Assembly (NCBI GenBank): GCA_963708165.1
Contig: OY970187.1
Span: 2,108,001 to 2,172,000, forward strand
Direction: 5' to 3'
Source: Rubricoccus sp963708165
GTDB lineage: Bacteria > Bacteroidota > Rhodothermia > Rhodothermales > Rubricoccaceae
Length of the DNA stretch: 64,000 nt
Part shown: positions 9,643 to 21,353 of the stretch, piece by piece
Numbering within the stretch: the stretch's first letter is position 1
Layout of the letters: each line of letters opens with the position of its first letter
The notes under the pieces: model-generated
Seen by the model: the letters and a program-made list of their open reading frames with translations, nothing else
Database searches by the model: none
What the model was told of the DNA's origin: nothing
Made by a program: the position numbers and the translations under genes

Positions 9643-10818
9643 TTACCACCGCTTCGGCGTCGGCAGCACGCCGAGAGTCGCGGCGGCGATGCGGTAGAGC
9701 GCCAGCATCGCGTCCAAGAGCGGGTGCCAGAGGCGGACATCGGCGCGCGCGCCGAGAAGGTCCCAGGCGGTGCTGAGCACGCCGCGCTGCAGCACCAGCC
9801 GCGCCGCCAGAAGCCCCAGGCCCCACGGCGCACCCCAGACGAGCAGGAGCACCGGCGCGCCGATCCACAGCGCCAGCCCGGAGACCTGCATTGCGCCGAG
9901 CGCCGCCAGCAACCGCTCGGAATAGTGCGAGCCTGCGGCCGCGTGCCTGCGCCTCTGGCGCCAGAAGACGCGCCACGAGGCGGGCGCTGCGCTGGGCACG
10001 AAGGCCTGGGGTGAGGTCACGTAGCGAACCTCGGCGCCCGCCCGCGCGGCCTCCTGCACAAAGAGGTCGTCGTCTCCGCCCAGCGAGAGGATCTGCGGCC
10101 CGAACTCGCCCAGTTCGCGCCAGAGGCTCCGCGTGTACGACAGGTTGCGGCCGACGGCGTGCCACGCCCGGCCGTGACCGACCGCGCCCATGCTCAGCGC
10201 AGCGGTGTACAGCGTCTCGTAGCGCACGAAGCGACCCAGCAAGCCGGTGCCCACCAGAGGCCCGTAGCCCACAAGGACGGCCTCTGGCGCCTGTGTGGCG
10301 TAGCATGCGAGCGTCGCAAGCCAGTCCGGTGGTGGCGTGCAGTCAGCGTCGGTAAAGGCGAGGCGGTCGTGAGATGCGGCCCGGATGCCGTGCGTGAGCG
10401 CGTTCTTTTTGGGCGGCAGCGGGATGTCGGCCTCTGGCGCGAACAGGTCGGGCATGTAGTGGACCGAGATCGGCGCGTCGCCAGAGGCGACCTGCACGAG
10501 CCGCAGCGGGACCGGAAAGCCTGCCTGCCTCTGGCGCACGATCTCGGCCGTCGCATCGCGCGAGCGGTCGTCGACGATCACGACCTCAAACTCTTGGTGT
10601 GTCTGCGCCGCGAGCGCGTCCAGAAGCGCGCCGATGCTCGCTTCTTCATCGTGCGCCGCGACGATGACTGAGAGAGGCACGGCGTCGCCAGAGGCTGCGG
10701 GCTGCCGAGCCTCTGGCGGGGCGTCGTCGCGCACGCGGTTGAGACCTACGCTCACCCACGCCCAGCCGACGGCTTGGACGGCGAACGCGAGGACGAGAAG
10801 GATCAGGAGCGCGGTCAT
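9643..10818 (-). CDS. Membrane-anchored family 2 glycosyltransferase
   Basis: 391 residues. One N-terminal membrane segment (LLILLVLAFAVQAVGWAW), then a GT-A fold: SVIVAAHDEEASIGALLDAL, EVVIVDDRSRDAT (nucleotide-sugar Asp), the metal-binding acid cluster FTDADCTPPPDW, and GGDDDLFVQEA with the likely catalytic acid. A QRRRH-containing block follows (compare QxxRW), then two or three C-terminal membrane segments. I chose ATG 10818 because the membrane segment begins right after it; upstream sequence in this frame is low-quality Arg/Gly-rich. It is convergent with the maltodextrin locus. Acceptor unknown; a glycolipid or cell-surface glycan is likely. Confidence 0.85.
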   Translation of the reverse strand: MTALLILLVLAFAVQAVGWAWVSVGLNRVRDDAPPEARQPAASGDAVPLSVIVAAHDEEASIGALLDALAAQTHQEFEVVIVDDRSRDATAEIVRQRQAGFPVPLRLVQVASGDAPISVHYMPDLFAPEADIPLPPKKNALTHGIRAASHDRLAFTDADCTPPPDWLATLACYATQAPEAVLVGYGPLVGTGLLGRFVRYETLYTAALSMGAVGHGRAWHAVGRNLSYTRSLWRELGEFGPQILSLGGDDDLFVQEAARAGAEVRYVTSPQAFVPSAAPASWRVFWRQRRRHAAAGSHYSERLLAALGAMQVSGLALWIGAPVLLLVWGAPWGLGLLAARLVLQRGVLSTAWDLLGARADVRLWHPLLDAMLALYRIAAATLGVLPTPKRW

Positions 10819-10975
10819 CGCCCAGATGGTACCGCGGCCCGGTCGGTCGCGCCTCTGGCGGGCTGAGCCTCTGGCGGGCTGGGCCTCTTGGCGCCACAGG
10901 AGCCGCATCGCGCCGCGAGAGGCGGCCGATCCTCTACAGGCTTCGCGCGTTCCGGTTCGGCCGGTACCTTGGGGG

Positions 10976-11614
10976 ATGAAACCCGCTCGCCCGTCTTCCG
11001 CGCCCGTCGTCGGCTTTCCCGACATGGGACGGTTCTGGACAGCGGCCAACGTGCTCAGCCTCTCGCGGGTCGTGCTCGTTGTGCCCATCGCATGGATGGT
11101 CTACCACGGCGGCCCCATCGGCCCCATGTTTGGCCTGATCGGGTTGGCCATCGCGACCGATTGGTTCGACGGTAAGGTGGCGCGCTGGCAGGGCCTGGTC
11201 TCCGAGTGGGGCAAGGTGCTGGATGCAAGCGCAGACAAACTCGCCGCCGCGGCTGTGACCATCGCGCTGCTCACGCGCCCCGAGGTAGCAGGCCCCAACC
11301 TGCCGCTGTGGTTTGTGCTCCTCGCCATCGTACGCGACGCGTTTCTGGCGCTCGGCGGGTTGCTTCAGACGAGGCGATTGGGCCACTTCACGTCCAGTCT
11401 GTGGAGCGGTAAGGTGGCCGTGACGGCGCTCGCGTTCACGGTCGTCGCGGCGCTTCTGGCGGCGCCACGCGCGTTAGAGGCCGCGATCTGGCTCACGGCA
11501 GCCGTCATGGTCGTCTCCATCGTGGAATACACGGTCCGCTTCCGCGCCATCCTGCGCCACGGCCCGGCCGCGCTGGAGGACGACGGCAACGCGCTGCGCG
11601 CCCCTCAGAAATAG
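10976..11614 (+). CDS. pgsA: CDP-alcohol phosphatidyltransferase, PgsA-like
   Basis: 212-residue membrane enzyme of phospholipid synthesis that exchanges CMP of CDP-diacylglycerol for an alcohol, probably glycerol-3-phosphate. The family signature D-x2-D-G-x2-A-R-x8-G-x3-D-x3-D is complete: DWFDGKVARWQG, then GKVLDASADK. Several membrane helices follow. Start at 10976 (MKPARPSS); a later ATG at 11024 (MGRFWTAAN) is possible because the membrane core begins there. The divergent glycosyltransferase starts 158 bases away. The exact alcohol cannot be read from sequence; it could also be a phosphatidylinositol-type member. Confidence 0.8.
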   Translation: MKPARPSSAPVVGFPDMGRFWTAANVLSLSRVVLVVPIAWMVYHGGPIGPMFGLIGLAIATDWFDGKVARWQGLVSEWGKVLDASADKLAAAAVTIALLTRPEVAGPNLPLWFVLLAIVRDAFLALGGLLQTRRLGHFTSSLWSGKVAVTALAFTVVAALLAAPRALEAAIWLTAAVMVVSIVEYTVRFRAILRHGPAALEDDGNALRAPQK

Positions 11615-12047
11615 AAACCGGCGCCAGAGGCCCGAACGCGCCTCTGGCGGCTAGGGACGTTGAGGGTCATGCGTGCAAAGGGGACAGCCTGCGCCACCAG
11701 GCAGTGGGTGCCCTGCCTCTGGCGCCAACCCTCACGTTGTCATCCCGACAGAGCCCGTTCGGCTCCGCTCGGGATGACAGGTAGGGGAGGACCGAGCAGG
11801 CTTCTGGCGCCAGAACAGTCGGACGGCGAACGCAGGGCACAGAAGTAAATGCCGGGGCCTCTGCCGCCAGAGGCGGGCGAAGAGCAGCTTTCCCGGACCC
11901 GGAACCCGTCAGGCGCCAGAGGCGGAACCCCCGCGCGACGCTTCGGCAAGCCATTTGCGAGAGGGCGGGCACCCTCCCGAGAGTGCCGTCCGCGCGCGTC
12001 CACGCGTGGCGCGCGTTCCCTTTCTGCGCCGCCCGGTTCAAACCTCC
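11615..12047. other. Gene-free region with inverted repeat and decamers
   Basis: 433 bases between the phosphatidyltransferase and the histidine kinase. Contains several decamers and an inverted repeat with 11-base arms TGTCATCCCGA / TCGGGATGACA (11738-11779, loop 20), of the common 'CATCCCGA' intergenic type. Short open frames here look like noise. Confidence 0.7.
11738..11779. repeat. Inverted repeat TGTCATCCCGA...TCGGGATGACA
   Basis: Perfect 11-base arms around a 20-base loop; resembles widely dispersed bacterial intergenic hairpin repeats. Confidence 0.75.
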
Positions 12048-14565
<2,518 letters not shown>

Positions 14566-14703
14566 CGTGGTCTCGAATCGGTACGGGCGCGTTCACTTGG
14601 CGGCGGTGTCGCGCCTGCGTACACAAGGATAGCGGCCAGAGCGCGTTTGGCGCCAGAGGCGGGGTGCTTGCCAAACTCCTGGCAGTTCCCGCCGATACAC
14701 ATT

Positions 14704-14979
14704 ATGGCCATGCAGACTGCTCGCCGCTCTACCATCGTCCGCCGCTCCGTCGTGACCGCCTCCAACCTTCAACTCCACCACCGAGGCTTCGCGCTTCGCA
14801 TGGAGCAGGCAGAGGACGGATCGGACCACTATTCGTTCTCCATCGAGAGCCGCGGATACACGCTCCACACGTCGCCTGCGGAGTACCGCACGGCGCAGTC
14901 TGCCGAGCGCGCCGCCCGCGTCTTCGTCGATGATGCCCTCGGCGGCTACGAGCGTGCTACGCGCGCCCTCGACGCGTAA
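14704..14979 (+). CDS. Small uncharacterised protein
   Basis: 91 residues from ATG 14704 (a second ATG lies two codons on). The protein is mixed alpha/beta in character with ALRMEQAEDGSDHYSFSIE, a plausible small beta-sheet, then a helical end (AQSAERAARVFVDDALGGYERA). Only one decamer lies close by and none in its body, and codon positions look protein-like. I do not recognise a family. It follows the histidine kinase on the same strand. Confidence 0.6.
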   Translation: MAMQTARRSTIVRRSVVTASNLQLHHRGFALRMEQAEDGSDHYSFSIESRGYTLHTSPAEYRTAQSAERAARVFVDDALGGYERATRALDA

Positions 14980-15127
14980 CCTCACCTTCCCCGGACGTCG
15001 CTGCTGACCCGCAGCCGGACCGTGACGTGGTGGGAGGCGAGCTCTGCTCGCTTCACGCGCGGCTCTGGCTGTCCCTGGGAGTTCTCTGAGCCTCTGGCCC
15101 CTCCGGCCGGGGGCTCAGTGCGTATGC

Positions 15128-15145
15128 GCCTCTGGCGCCAGAGGC
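15128..15145. repeat. Decamer palindrome GCCTCTGGCGCCAGAGGC
   Basis: Perfect 18-base palindrome in a gene-free stretch. Confidence 0.9.
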
Positions 15146-15193
15146 CACCGCCAGCAGGCCCATGCAGCGCGCGCGAGAGGCACCGGCCGGGCC

Positions 15194-15439
15194 TCAGGCG
15201 GGTCTTCGGCGGCGTGCCCGGCTCGAAAGAGGCCAGATGTGCCGCGGTCCCCCTACGACAATCGCGCAGACGGCGTGCAACCCCAACCGCCATGCGGCTC
15301 CGGCTGTAACGCGCCAGAGGGTCCGGCCAAGCGCTGCCACAATCCCGTACTCGGGCGCTTCACGCCGCACCGTCACAGCGATACCAGTAGCGACCCACAA
15401 GGCGCAGCCGATGACCAGAACGATGGTGATGCTAGACAT
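15194..15439 (-). CDS. Possible small membrane protein
   Basis: 81 residues starting at ATG 15439. A hydrophobic first helix (ITIVLVIGCALWVATGIAV), then VRREAPEYG and a second weak helix (LGLHAVCAIVVGG) ending in an Arg-rich tail. No clear ribosome-binding site and no family recognised. The open frame is short, so chance is a real alternative. Confidence 0.35.
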   Translation of the reverse strand: MSSITIVLVIGCALWVATGIAVTVRREAPEYGIVAALGRTLWRVTAGAAWRLGLHAVCAIVVGGPRHIWPLSSRARRRRPA

Positions 15440-15548
15440 ATGCTGGACCGATTGTAGACACCCAGATACACGTATTCAAGTCTATTGTTTCCAACAGGTC
15501 GGCGCTGTGAAAGCGTCGCGCCTCGCGCGCGCGCAGCGGCCGCGCAGA

Positions 15549-15573
15549 CGCCAGAGGCCTCTGGCGCCAGAGG
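15549..15573. repeat. Three alternating decamers in a row
   Basis: CGCCAGAGG, CCTCTGGCG and CCAGAGG overlap into one 25-base stretch that can fold in two alternative hairpins, about 50 bases upstream of the next gene. Confidence 0.85.
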
Positions 15574-15623
15574 ATCCGGTTTCGCCGCGTCGCGTACCTT
15601 GCGCTGCCCTTCTCCCTTGCCCC

Positions 15624-16232
15624 ATGCAGAGTCTCTGGAAAAGCCTCCTCGGCGGTTCGAGTTCGACCGAGACCGACGTACTCCAGAATATTCCCCTCTT
15701 CGAGGACCTCTCTGCGCGCGAGCTAGACGCCATTCGGCGCCTGCTGCACCGGCGCGAGTACGTCGCCGGAGAGTCCGTCTTTGTGCAAGGGGAGCCCGGC
15801 CTGGGGATGTACATCATCGAGCGCGGCGCCGTCTCGATCCAGAGCGAGCCCAGCGGGCGCGAACTCGTCGAACTTACCGATGGCGACTTCTTCGGCGAGA
15901 TCGCACTGCTCAACGAGGTGATCCGCACCGCCACGGCGCGCGCCAAAACCGACTGCACGCTGCTCAGCCTGTTCCAGCCAGACTTGCTCGGACTGCTCGA
16001 CCGCAACTCGCGCCTGGGCGTCAAGGTGCTGCTGGCGCTCGCGCGCCTCGTCGGCCTGCGCCTGGTGGAGGTCTCCGACGAGGTCGAGGAGCTCACGCGC
16101 CAGAGCGAACGCCTCCGCGCTGCCTCTGGCGCTAAGTCTTCGGATGGTGCGGTCTCGCCAGAGGCTGCGCCCCTTACCCCTGCGGTGCTCAGCACTGCCC
16201 CGGATCCCGTCGATGGCAGCCTCTCCGCCTAG
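15624..16232 (+). CDS. Cyclic-nucleotide-binding-domain protein
   Basis: 202 residues with one cNMP-binding beta-barrel (residues 20-140): NIPLFEDLSARELDAI, GESVFVQGEPGLGMYIIERG, and the phosphate-binding cassette FFGEIALLNEVIRTATARA, where FGE-x(2)-L and the Arg are kept. No HTH follows, unlike Crp; the C-terminus is a short helix (VGLRLVEVSDEVEELTRQ) and a decamer-rich tail. Such stand-alone domains often act on a partner, and the gene overlaps the next one (PerM-like) by 20 bases, so the two may work together. Confidence 0.85.
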   Translation: MQSLWKSLLGGSSSTETDVLQNIPLFEDLSARELDAIRRLLHRREYVAGESVFVQGEPGLGMYIIERGAVSIQSEPSGRELVELTDGDFFGEIALLNEVIRTATARAKTDCTLLSLFQPDLLGLLDRNSRLGVKVLLALARLVGLRLVEVSDEVEELTRQSERLRAASGAKSSDGAVSPEAAPLTPAVLSTAPDPVDGSLSA

Positions 16233-17277
16233 GCCGCCCCTTCGGCAGCACGAACGCTCGGGACGACTCGGAGGCCTCGCGGGGCTCGTCGTGTTCGGCG
16301 GCATCGTGGCCCTCATCGTCGTCGCGCCCAGCATCGCCGCGCTGACGGTTGTGGCAGGCATTCTCGCATACCTCCTGCTTCCCCTGGTTGACCGGCTGGA
16401 GCGCCGCGGGCTCAGCCGCACCGCCGCGGCATGGCTCGTCTTCCTCGGGATCGGGCTCGTGCTCGGCGTCACGGCCGCGCTCGGCGCGCCCCTGCTGGTC
16501 GAGCAGGCGCAGGCGTTGCAAGAGCGCTGGGCCTCTGGCGAGATCCCGCGCCTTCTCTCCGAAGCCGAGGCCGCGATGGCCAACCGGCTACCCATGGTCG
16601 AGCCCGGTGAACTCGGGCTGGTGGAATCCATCCGCGGCGCCGCCTCTGGCGAGTTGCAGCCGCTCGTGGTCTACGTGCCCGACGTGCTGGAAGCCATCGG
16701 CAACGCGGTGCTGATCCCGTTTGTGCTGTTCGCACTGCTCAAAGACGGCCCGGTGATCCGCAAAAAGCTGCTCAGCCTTGTGCCCAACCGTGCCTTTGAG
16801 TTCGCCATGGGCGTGGTCTACAAGATCGACGCTCACCTGGGAGGCTACCTCCGCGGGCAAGCCATCGTGGCCGTGTTTGTCGGCACCGGAACGGCGCTAG
16901 GCCTGTGGGCGGTGGGCGTGGAGTACTTCCTCGTGCTCGGCATCATCACCGGGCTCGCCAACTTCGTCCCGTACATCGGTTTTGCCGTCTCGGCCTCGCT
17001 CGCGGTCACCGTCTCTGTCCTCACCTCCGATGGATTCGGACAGGCCGCCTGGGTGCTGGTTCTGTTTGCCTTTCTTCAGACGTTCGAGAACGCCGTGCTC
17101 CAGCCCTGGATCACCGGCAAAAACGTGTCGCTGCATCCCGCGCTCGTGCTCGGCGCCATCCTTGTCGGAGGGCAGGTGGGCGGCGTGCTTGGCATGACGC
17201 TCGCGGTGCCATTTGCGGCCGTCATCAAGGTGATCCTCGTGGAGACGGTCGTCAACCTGCGTCGCTTTCACTTCTAA
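16213..17277 (+). CDS. AI-2E / PerM family membrane protein
   Basis: 354 residues with the pattern of the AI-2E exporter-like superfamily: two to three N-terminal helices (GGIVALIVVAPSIAALTVVAGILAYL split by a short turn), a central soluble helical part (residues 95-165), then four or more membrane helices with the conserved YLRGQAIVAVFVG, ITGLANFVPYIGFAVSA and ENAVLQPWITGKNVSLHP blocks. Substrate unknown; members export small molecules or act as Na+/H+ antiporters. The ATG at 16213 lies within the end of the upstream gene, suggesting translational coupling. Confidence 0.9.
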   Translation: MAASPPRPPLRQHERSGRLGGLAGLVVFGGIVALIVVAPSIAALTVVAGILAYLLLPLVDRLERRGLSRTAAAWLVFLGIGLVLGVTAALGAPLLVEQAQALQERWASGEIPRLLSEAEAAMANRLPMVEPGELGLVESIRGAASGELQPLVVYVPDVLEAIGNAVLIPFVLFALLKDGPVIRKKLLSLVPNRAFEFAMGVVYKIDAHLGGYLRGQAIVAVFVGTGTALGLWAVGVEYFLVLGIITGLANFVPYIGFAVSASLAVTVSVLTSDGFGQAAWVLVLFAFLQTFENAVLQPWITGKNVSLHPALVLGAILVGGQVGGVLGMTLAVPFAAVIKVILVETVVNLRRFHF

Positions 17278-17361
17278 TGCTGTCAGAGGCCTGTCGCAAG
17301 CCTCTGGCGGTGTCCGCGTTGGTCCTGCTTTTCAGTCGCCAGAGGCCCCGTAGCTTCCCAT

Positions 17362-18207
17362 ATGCCTACCGACGCTGCCCACGCCCGCCTCACCGTCCGC
17401 CTCTGGGGTGTTCGCGGCTCTCTGCCAACCCCTCGGGCTAGCCATCTCGGCGTGGGCGGCAACACGACGTGCGTCGAAGTGCGGGGGCCGAACGGCGAGA
17501 TCGTCATTCTGGATGCAGGGACGGGCGTGCGCGACCTTGGCATCGCGCTCACCGCCGAGGCTGGAGGCGCGCCTCTAAACGCGCACTTTCTGTTTTCTCA
17601 CTTTCACTGGGATCACCTCCAGGGCCTGCCGTTCTTCGCGCCCATCTACGCGCCAGGCAACACGTTCACGATGCGCGCGGTCAAGAGCCTGCCAGATATC
17701 AAAGCCGCGCTGAGCCGGCAGATGGGCGATCCGTTCTTCCCCGTCCCGTTCAGAGAGCTCGCCTCTGGCGTCTCGGTCGAGTCGCTGCGCACGGACGAGC
17801 CGTTCCAGATCGGGGGTCTCACCGTTCGGCCGTTCGCGCTGCACCACCCGCAGGGCTCCACCGGCTACCGTTTCGAGGCCGACGGCGCGTCGTTCGTCTA
17901 CGCGACGGATTACGAGCACGGCGACGACGCCCTAGAGGCGACGCTGTTGGACGCCGCCAGAGGCGCCGATTTGCTCTACAGCGACGCGCAGTACACACCC
18001 GACGAGTACGAGATCCGCCGCGGCTGGGGACACACCACGTGGCAGCACGCGGCACGCATCGCGCGCGAGGCGGGTGTGGGCTCGCTTCTGCTCTCGCATC
18101 ACGACCCCATGCACGACGACGCGACGCTGGAACGCATCCTCTCGCAAGCGCAAGAGGAATTTCCCGGCGCCGATCTCGCGCGCGAGGGGGCGGAGTTCCT
18201 GCTCTAG
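17362..18207 (+). CDS. MBL-fold metallohydrolase
   Basis: 281 residues of the metallo-beta-lactamase fold. Metal-binding motifs: LFSHFHWDHLQGLPF (H-x-H-x-D-H), VYATDYEHGDD, and GHTTWQHAARIAREA with LLLSHHDP near the end. It begins LWGVRGSLPTPRASH with GGNTTCVEV, a hallmark of the RNase Z-like / PhnP-like 'GVRGS.P' subgroup often linked to cyclic-nucleotide or two-component systems. Substrate unknown; a phosphodiesterase is likely. The stop TAG is fused to a decamer palindrome. Confidence 0.88.
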   Translation: MPTDAAHARLTVRLWGVRGSLPTPRASHLGVGGNTTCVEVRGPNGEIVILDAGTGVRDLGIALTAEAGGAPLNAHFLFSHFHWDHLQGLPFFAPIYAPGNTFTMRAVKSLPDIKAALSRQMGDPFFPVPFRELASGVSVESLRTDEPFQIGGLTVRPFALHHPQGSTGYRFEADGASFVYATDYEHGDDALEATLLDAARGADLLYSDAQYTPDEYEIRRGWGHTTWQHAARIAREAGVGSLLLSHHDPMHDDATLERILSQAQEEFPGADLAREGAEFLL

Positions 18208-18224
18208 CCTCTGGCGCCAGAGGC
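18207..18224. terminator. Decamer palindrome fused to the MBL stop codon
   Basis: GCCTCTGGCGCCAGAGGC begins with the last base of the TAG stop. Perfect hairpin, no T-run; sits between two convergent genes. Confidence 0.6.
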
Positions 18225-18338
18225 CGCGACGACGCTTGCGTGCAGCCTCTGGCGGCGAGCGGACCTGGGAGAGGCACCCTCAGACGCAGGAGGGCGGATG
18301 GGTGTCGCGAGAGTATGCGCACCGCCAGAGGCGAGCGG

Positions 18339-19923
18339 TTACACCTCTGGTGCGACGGGGCTCTCGCCAGAGGCCTCGGCAGCGAGCGGCGCCTCTGGCG
18401 CGTCGATGCGGCGCAGGCCGATCACGTTCTCGACGTGTGCCGTGTGCGGAAACATGTCGACCGGCTGGATGATCTCGATGCGGTAGCCGTTGTTCGTCTC
18501 CGCCAGAAGCCGCTGCAGGTCTTTGCCCTGGGTGCGCGGGTTGCACGACACGTAGACGATGCGCTCGGGGCGGAGCGCCGCGATCTGCTCGGTCACCTTG
18601 GGGTGCATGCCCGGCACGCGGTGGGTCGACGAGGACCACATCGGGCTGGCCGTGCTCGGCGACGAAGTCTGGCGTGAACAGCTTGAGCATGTCGCCCGCG
18701 ACGAACGTGCAGTTGTCCACACCGTTTTCCACAGTGTTAACACGTGCGTTCTCGACCGCAGCTTCCACCAACTCGACGCCTACAACGCGCTCGACGGCGT
18801 CGGCGATGTACATCGAGATCGTGCCCGCGCCACAGTACAGGTCGTAGACCAGATCCGTAGGCTTGAAGTGCGCCGCCTCTTTTGCGACCGCGTAAAGCTT
18901 TTCGGCGCCCTTGGTGTTGGTCTGGAAAAACGCGCTCGGCGCGATCTCAAACGTGTGCTCGCCGATCTTGTCGTGGACGACACCCGAGCCAAACACGACG
19001 ACCTCCTTCTCGCCGTAGGCCGTCTGGCCCTTGCCGCTGTTGATCGTGTTGACGAGCGTGGTCACGCTGGGAAACTCGGCGCGGAGCCAGTCGGCGAAGA
19101 GCGCCATCTTCTCGGCGCTCTCGTGGCTGGTCACGAGGTTGATCATCTTTTCCTCGGTGTTCGCAGGCGTGCGGATCACCAGGTGGCGGAGGTATCCGGT
19201 GTGGCTGTGCACGTTCCAGGCGGGCCACTCGTGGTGCTTGGCGAACTCGCGCACGCCGTTGACAAGCCTCGCGCTCCACTCGCTCTGGAGGTAGCACACC
19301 TTGAGGTCCAGCACCTTGTCGTACCGGCCGGGCACGTGCAGGCCCAGCGCGAAGTCCTTGTCCATGGCCTCGCCAGAGGCGATCTCCCAGTCGGTCAGCC
19401 AGCGCTGCGCCGAGAAGGAGAATTCCATCTTGTTGCGGTAGTAGTACGGCTCGCCTTCGGCACCGATGGGCGGGAGGACGGCGATGCCCGCGCCCGCGTC
19501 TCCGTGCGTGCTCAGGTCGATGCCACCCTCGTGGATCAGTGCGCCGTTGACCTGGTCGCGCTTCATCTCTAGCTGCGCCTCGTAGCCCACGTGCTGCCAC
19601 TTGCAACCGCCGCACGCGTCGAAGTACTCACAGCGCGGCTCGACGCGGAGCGCACTGGGCTGCAGTACTTCCAGCAAGCGCGCCTCGGCAAACGACTTCT
19701 TGCGCTTGAACACGCGTGCCCGCACACGGTCGCCGGGTACGGCGCCCGCCACGAAGACGACGTAGCCGCGTTCGCCGCCGCCCACGCGGGCGAGGCTTTT
19801 GCCGCGGTCGGCGAAGTCGGTGAGTGTGATCTCGACCTCGCGGCCGCGCTTGAGCGCGGAGGCGGTGAGGTCGGCGTTGGGATCTGTGGCCTCGCCAGAG
19901 GCGAGCGGTGCGGTCTCGGTCAT
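18339..19923 (-). CDS. rlmD: RlmD/RumA-type 23S rRNA (uracil-5)-methyltransferase (frameshifted)
   Basis: About 527 residues. N-terminal TRAM-like beta-barrel (residues 25-90), then an iron-sulfur cysteine cluster CEYFDACGGCKWQH, and a Rossmann methyltransferase core with DLYCGAGTISMYIA (SAM site), DVVLVDPPRAG and the catalytic Cys in YVSCNPRTQGKDL. The frame breaks at about 18615: from PPRAG the reading changes to MHPKVTEQIAALRPERIVY. Dropping one G from GGG joins them and brings the protein to its natural end at 18339. Without this the catalytic Cys is lost. Fe-S members of this family include RlmD, RlmCD and TrmA relatives; RlmD is the best fit. The tail after RRIDAPEAP is decamer-encoded. 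Confidence 0.85.
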
Positions 19924-19979
19924 GCCCAAAGCTAGGCAGGGCCTCTGGCGCGAGGTGGGAAGACGAGGGGGAAAGAATG

Positions 19980-19997
19980 GCCTCTGGCGCCAGAGGC
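19980..19997. repeat. Decamer palindrome in the rlmD-ftsY divergent region
   Basis: Perfect GCCTCTGGCGCCAGAGGC between the two divergently transcribed genes. Confidence 0.9.
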
Positions 19998-20195
19998 GGG
20001 ATGGGGACCGTGGTGAAGCGGGGGCGCCCAGGGTGGATCGGGTGCTCATCTCAGAAGCCTCTGGCGCCACCCGCCCGCGCTCAATCCCAGCGCTCTTCGC
20101 GGCCCGGCGGCGCCGGCACCCCCACCTTGCGCCTCTGGCGCGAATCCCCGCGCACGCAGGTCTCGTTTCCCGCCCCTCACCCACTCCCGACCACG

Positions 20196-21164
20196 ATGGC
20201 GCTCTTCGGCTTCGGACGCAACAAGGACGATCAGGACAAGCTCGAAGACGGGCTCGAAAAGACGCGCAGCGGCCTGTTCGGCAAGCTCAGCCGCGCCGTC
20301 GCGGGCAAGGACACCGTGGACGAGGAGGTGCTGGACAACCTCGAAGAGGCGCTGGTCACGAGCGATGTGGGCGTCAAAACGACGGTCGACATCATCGGGC
20401 GCATCGAGGCGCGCGTGGCCGAGGACAAGTACGTCACCACCAAGGATCTTCAGCGTCTGATCCGCGACGAGATCGCGAGCTTGCTTCTGGAAAGCAAACC
20501 CGAGCGGCCCGCGAGCTTCGAGGCAGCGCTGCCTAATTCGCCGCACGTGGTCATGGTGGTGGGTGTCAACGGCGTCGGCAAGACGACCTCCATCGGCAAG
20601 ATTGCGCACCGGTACAAGCAGGCGGGCAAGAGCGTGCTGCTGGGCGCTGCCGACACCTTCCGCGCCGCCGCGACCGAGCAACTCGTGATCTGGAGCGAGC
20701 GCGCAGGCGTACCCATCGTCAAGCAGTACCACGGCGCAGACCCGGCCGCGGTCGCCTTTGACACCGTCGCGCGCGCCAACGCCTCTGGCGCCGACGTGGT
20801 GCTGATCGACACCGCCGGGCGGTTGCACAATCAGATCGGGCTCATGAACGAGCTGACCAAGATCAAGCGCGTGATGGACAAGCAGGTAGACGGCGCGCCG
20901 CACGAAGTGCTGCTCGTGCTGGATGCGAGCACGGGCCAGAACGCCATCCGCCAGGCCGAAGCGTTTACCCAGGCCGTCGACGTGACCGGCCTCGTCCTCA
21001 CCAAACTTGACGGGACAGCCAAGGGCGGCATCGTGATCGGCATCTCGAACGAGTTCCAGATCCCGGTCAAGTACATCGGGGTAGGGGAGGGGATGCAGGA
21101 CCTGCAAGTCTTCGACCGCGCGGCGTTCGTGCAGGCGCTCTTCGAGGGCGGCGAAGCGGCGTAA
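20196..21164 (+). CDS. ftsY: Signal recognition particle receptor FtsY
   Basis: 322-residue SRP GTPase that docks ribosome-SRP complexes at the inner membrane for co-translational insertion. A short N-domain (residues 15-85, helical) leads into the G-domain: GVNGVGKTTSIGKIA, the insertion-box DTFRAAATEQL, DTAGRLHNQIGLMNEL, and TKLDGTAKGG; the C-terminus KYIGVGEGMQDLQVFD is the usual closing loop. There is no long acidic A-domain. The N-terminus MALFGFGRNKDD resembles the membrane-binding helix of short FtsYs. Only one decamer falls in the gene (Asn-Ala-Ser-Gly-Ala near residue 195). Confidence 0.95.
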   Translation: MALFGFGRNKDDQDKLEDGLEKTRSGLFGKLSRAVAGKDTVDEEVLDNLEEALVTSDVGVKTTVDIIGRIEARVAEDKYVTTKDLQRLIRDEIASLLLESKPERPASFEAALPNSPHVVMVVGVNGVGKTTSIGKIAHRYKQAGKSVLLGAADTFRAAATEQLVIWSERAGVPIVKQYHGADPAAVAFDTVARANASGADVVLIDTAGRLHNQIGLMNELTKIKRVMDKQVDGAPHEVLLVLDASTGQNAIRQAEAFTQAVDVTGLVLTKLDGTAKGGIVIGISNEFQIPVKYIGVGEGMQDLQVFDRAAFVQALFEGGEAA

Positions 21165-21179
21165 CGCCCTGGCGTAGCC

Positions 21180-21197
21180 GCCTCTGGCGCCAGAGGC
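21180..21197. terminator. Decamer palindrome 15 bases after ftsY
   Basis: Perfect 18-base palindrome after the ftsY stop; candidate terminator or mRNA end without a T-run. Confidence 0.5.
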
Positions 21198-21353
21198 GCA
21201 CCGTTCGCGCGTCTGTGCAGCCGTCCGCTCCCGCTCGCGAACGGTTCGGGCCGCCAGAGGCCCGGAAGCGCTCTCACGGGTGCCATCTTCCGTGCGGGTT
21301 GCCTCGCGCAGCCTGCTGTGCCCTATACTCTCGTCCCTGTGTCTACAGAGCCT

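Larger units (their letters stand above)
14980..15623. other. Long region without a clear gene
   Basis: 644 bases. Holds the decamer palindrome at 15128-15145, a triple decamer block at 15549-15573, and one small minus-strand frame (15194-15439, listed separately). The stretch 15360-15500 is AT-richer than its surroundings and may contain the promoter of the cNMP-binding gene at 15624. Confidence 0.6.

Noticed and set aside
8730..9697. Extension of the glucosidase's first frame to 9697
   Set aside because: After about 6300 this frame is Arg-rich nonsense; the protein continues in another frame to 8729, and the MalG gene occupies 8766-9599.
11660..11848. Short plus-strand open frame after pgsA
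   Set aside because: Made of decamers and an inverted repeat, with no protein-like pattern or ribosome-binding site.
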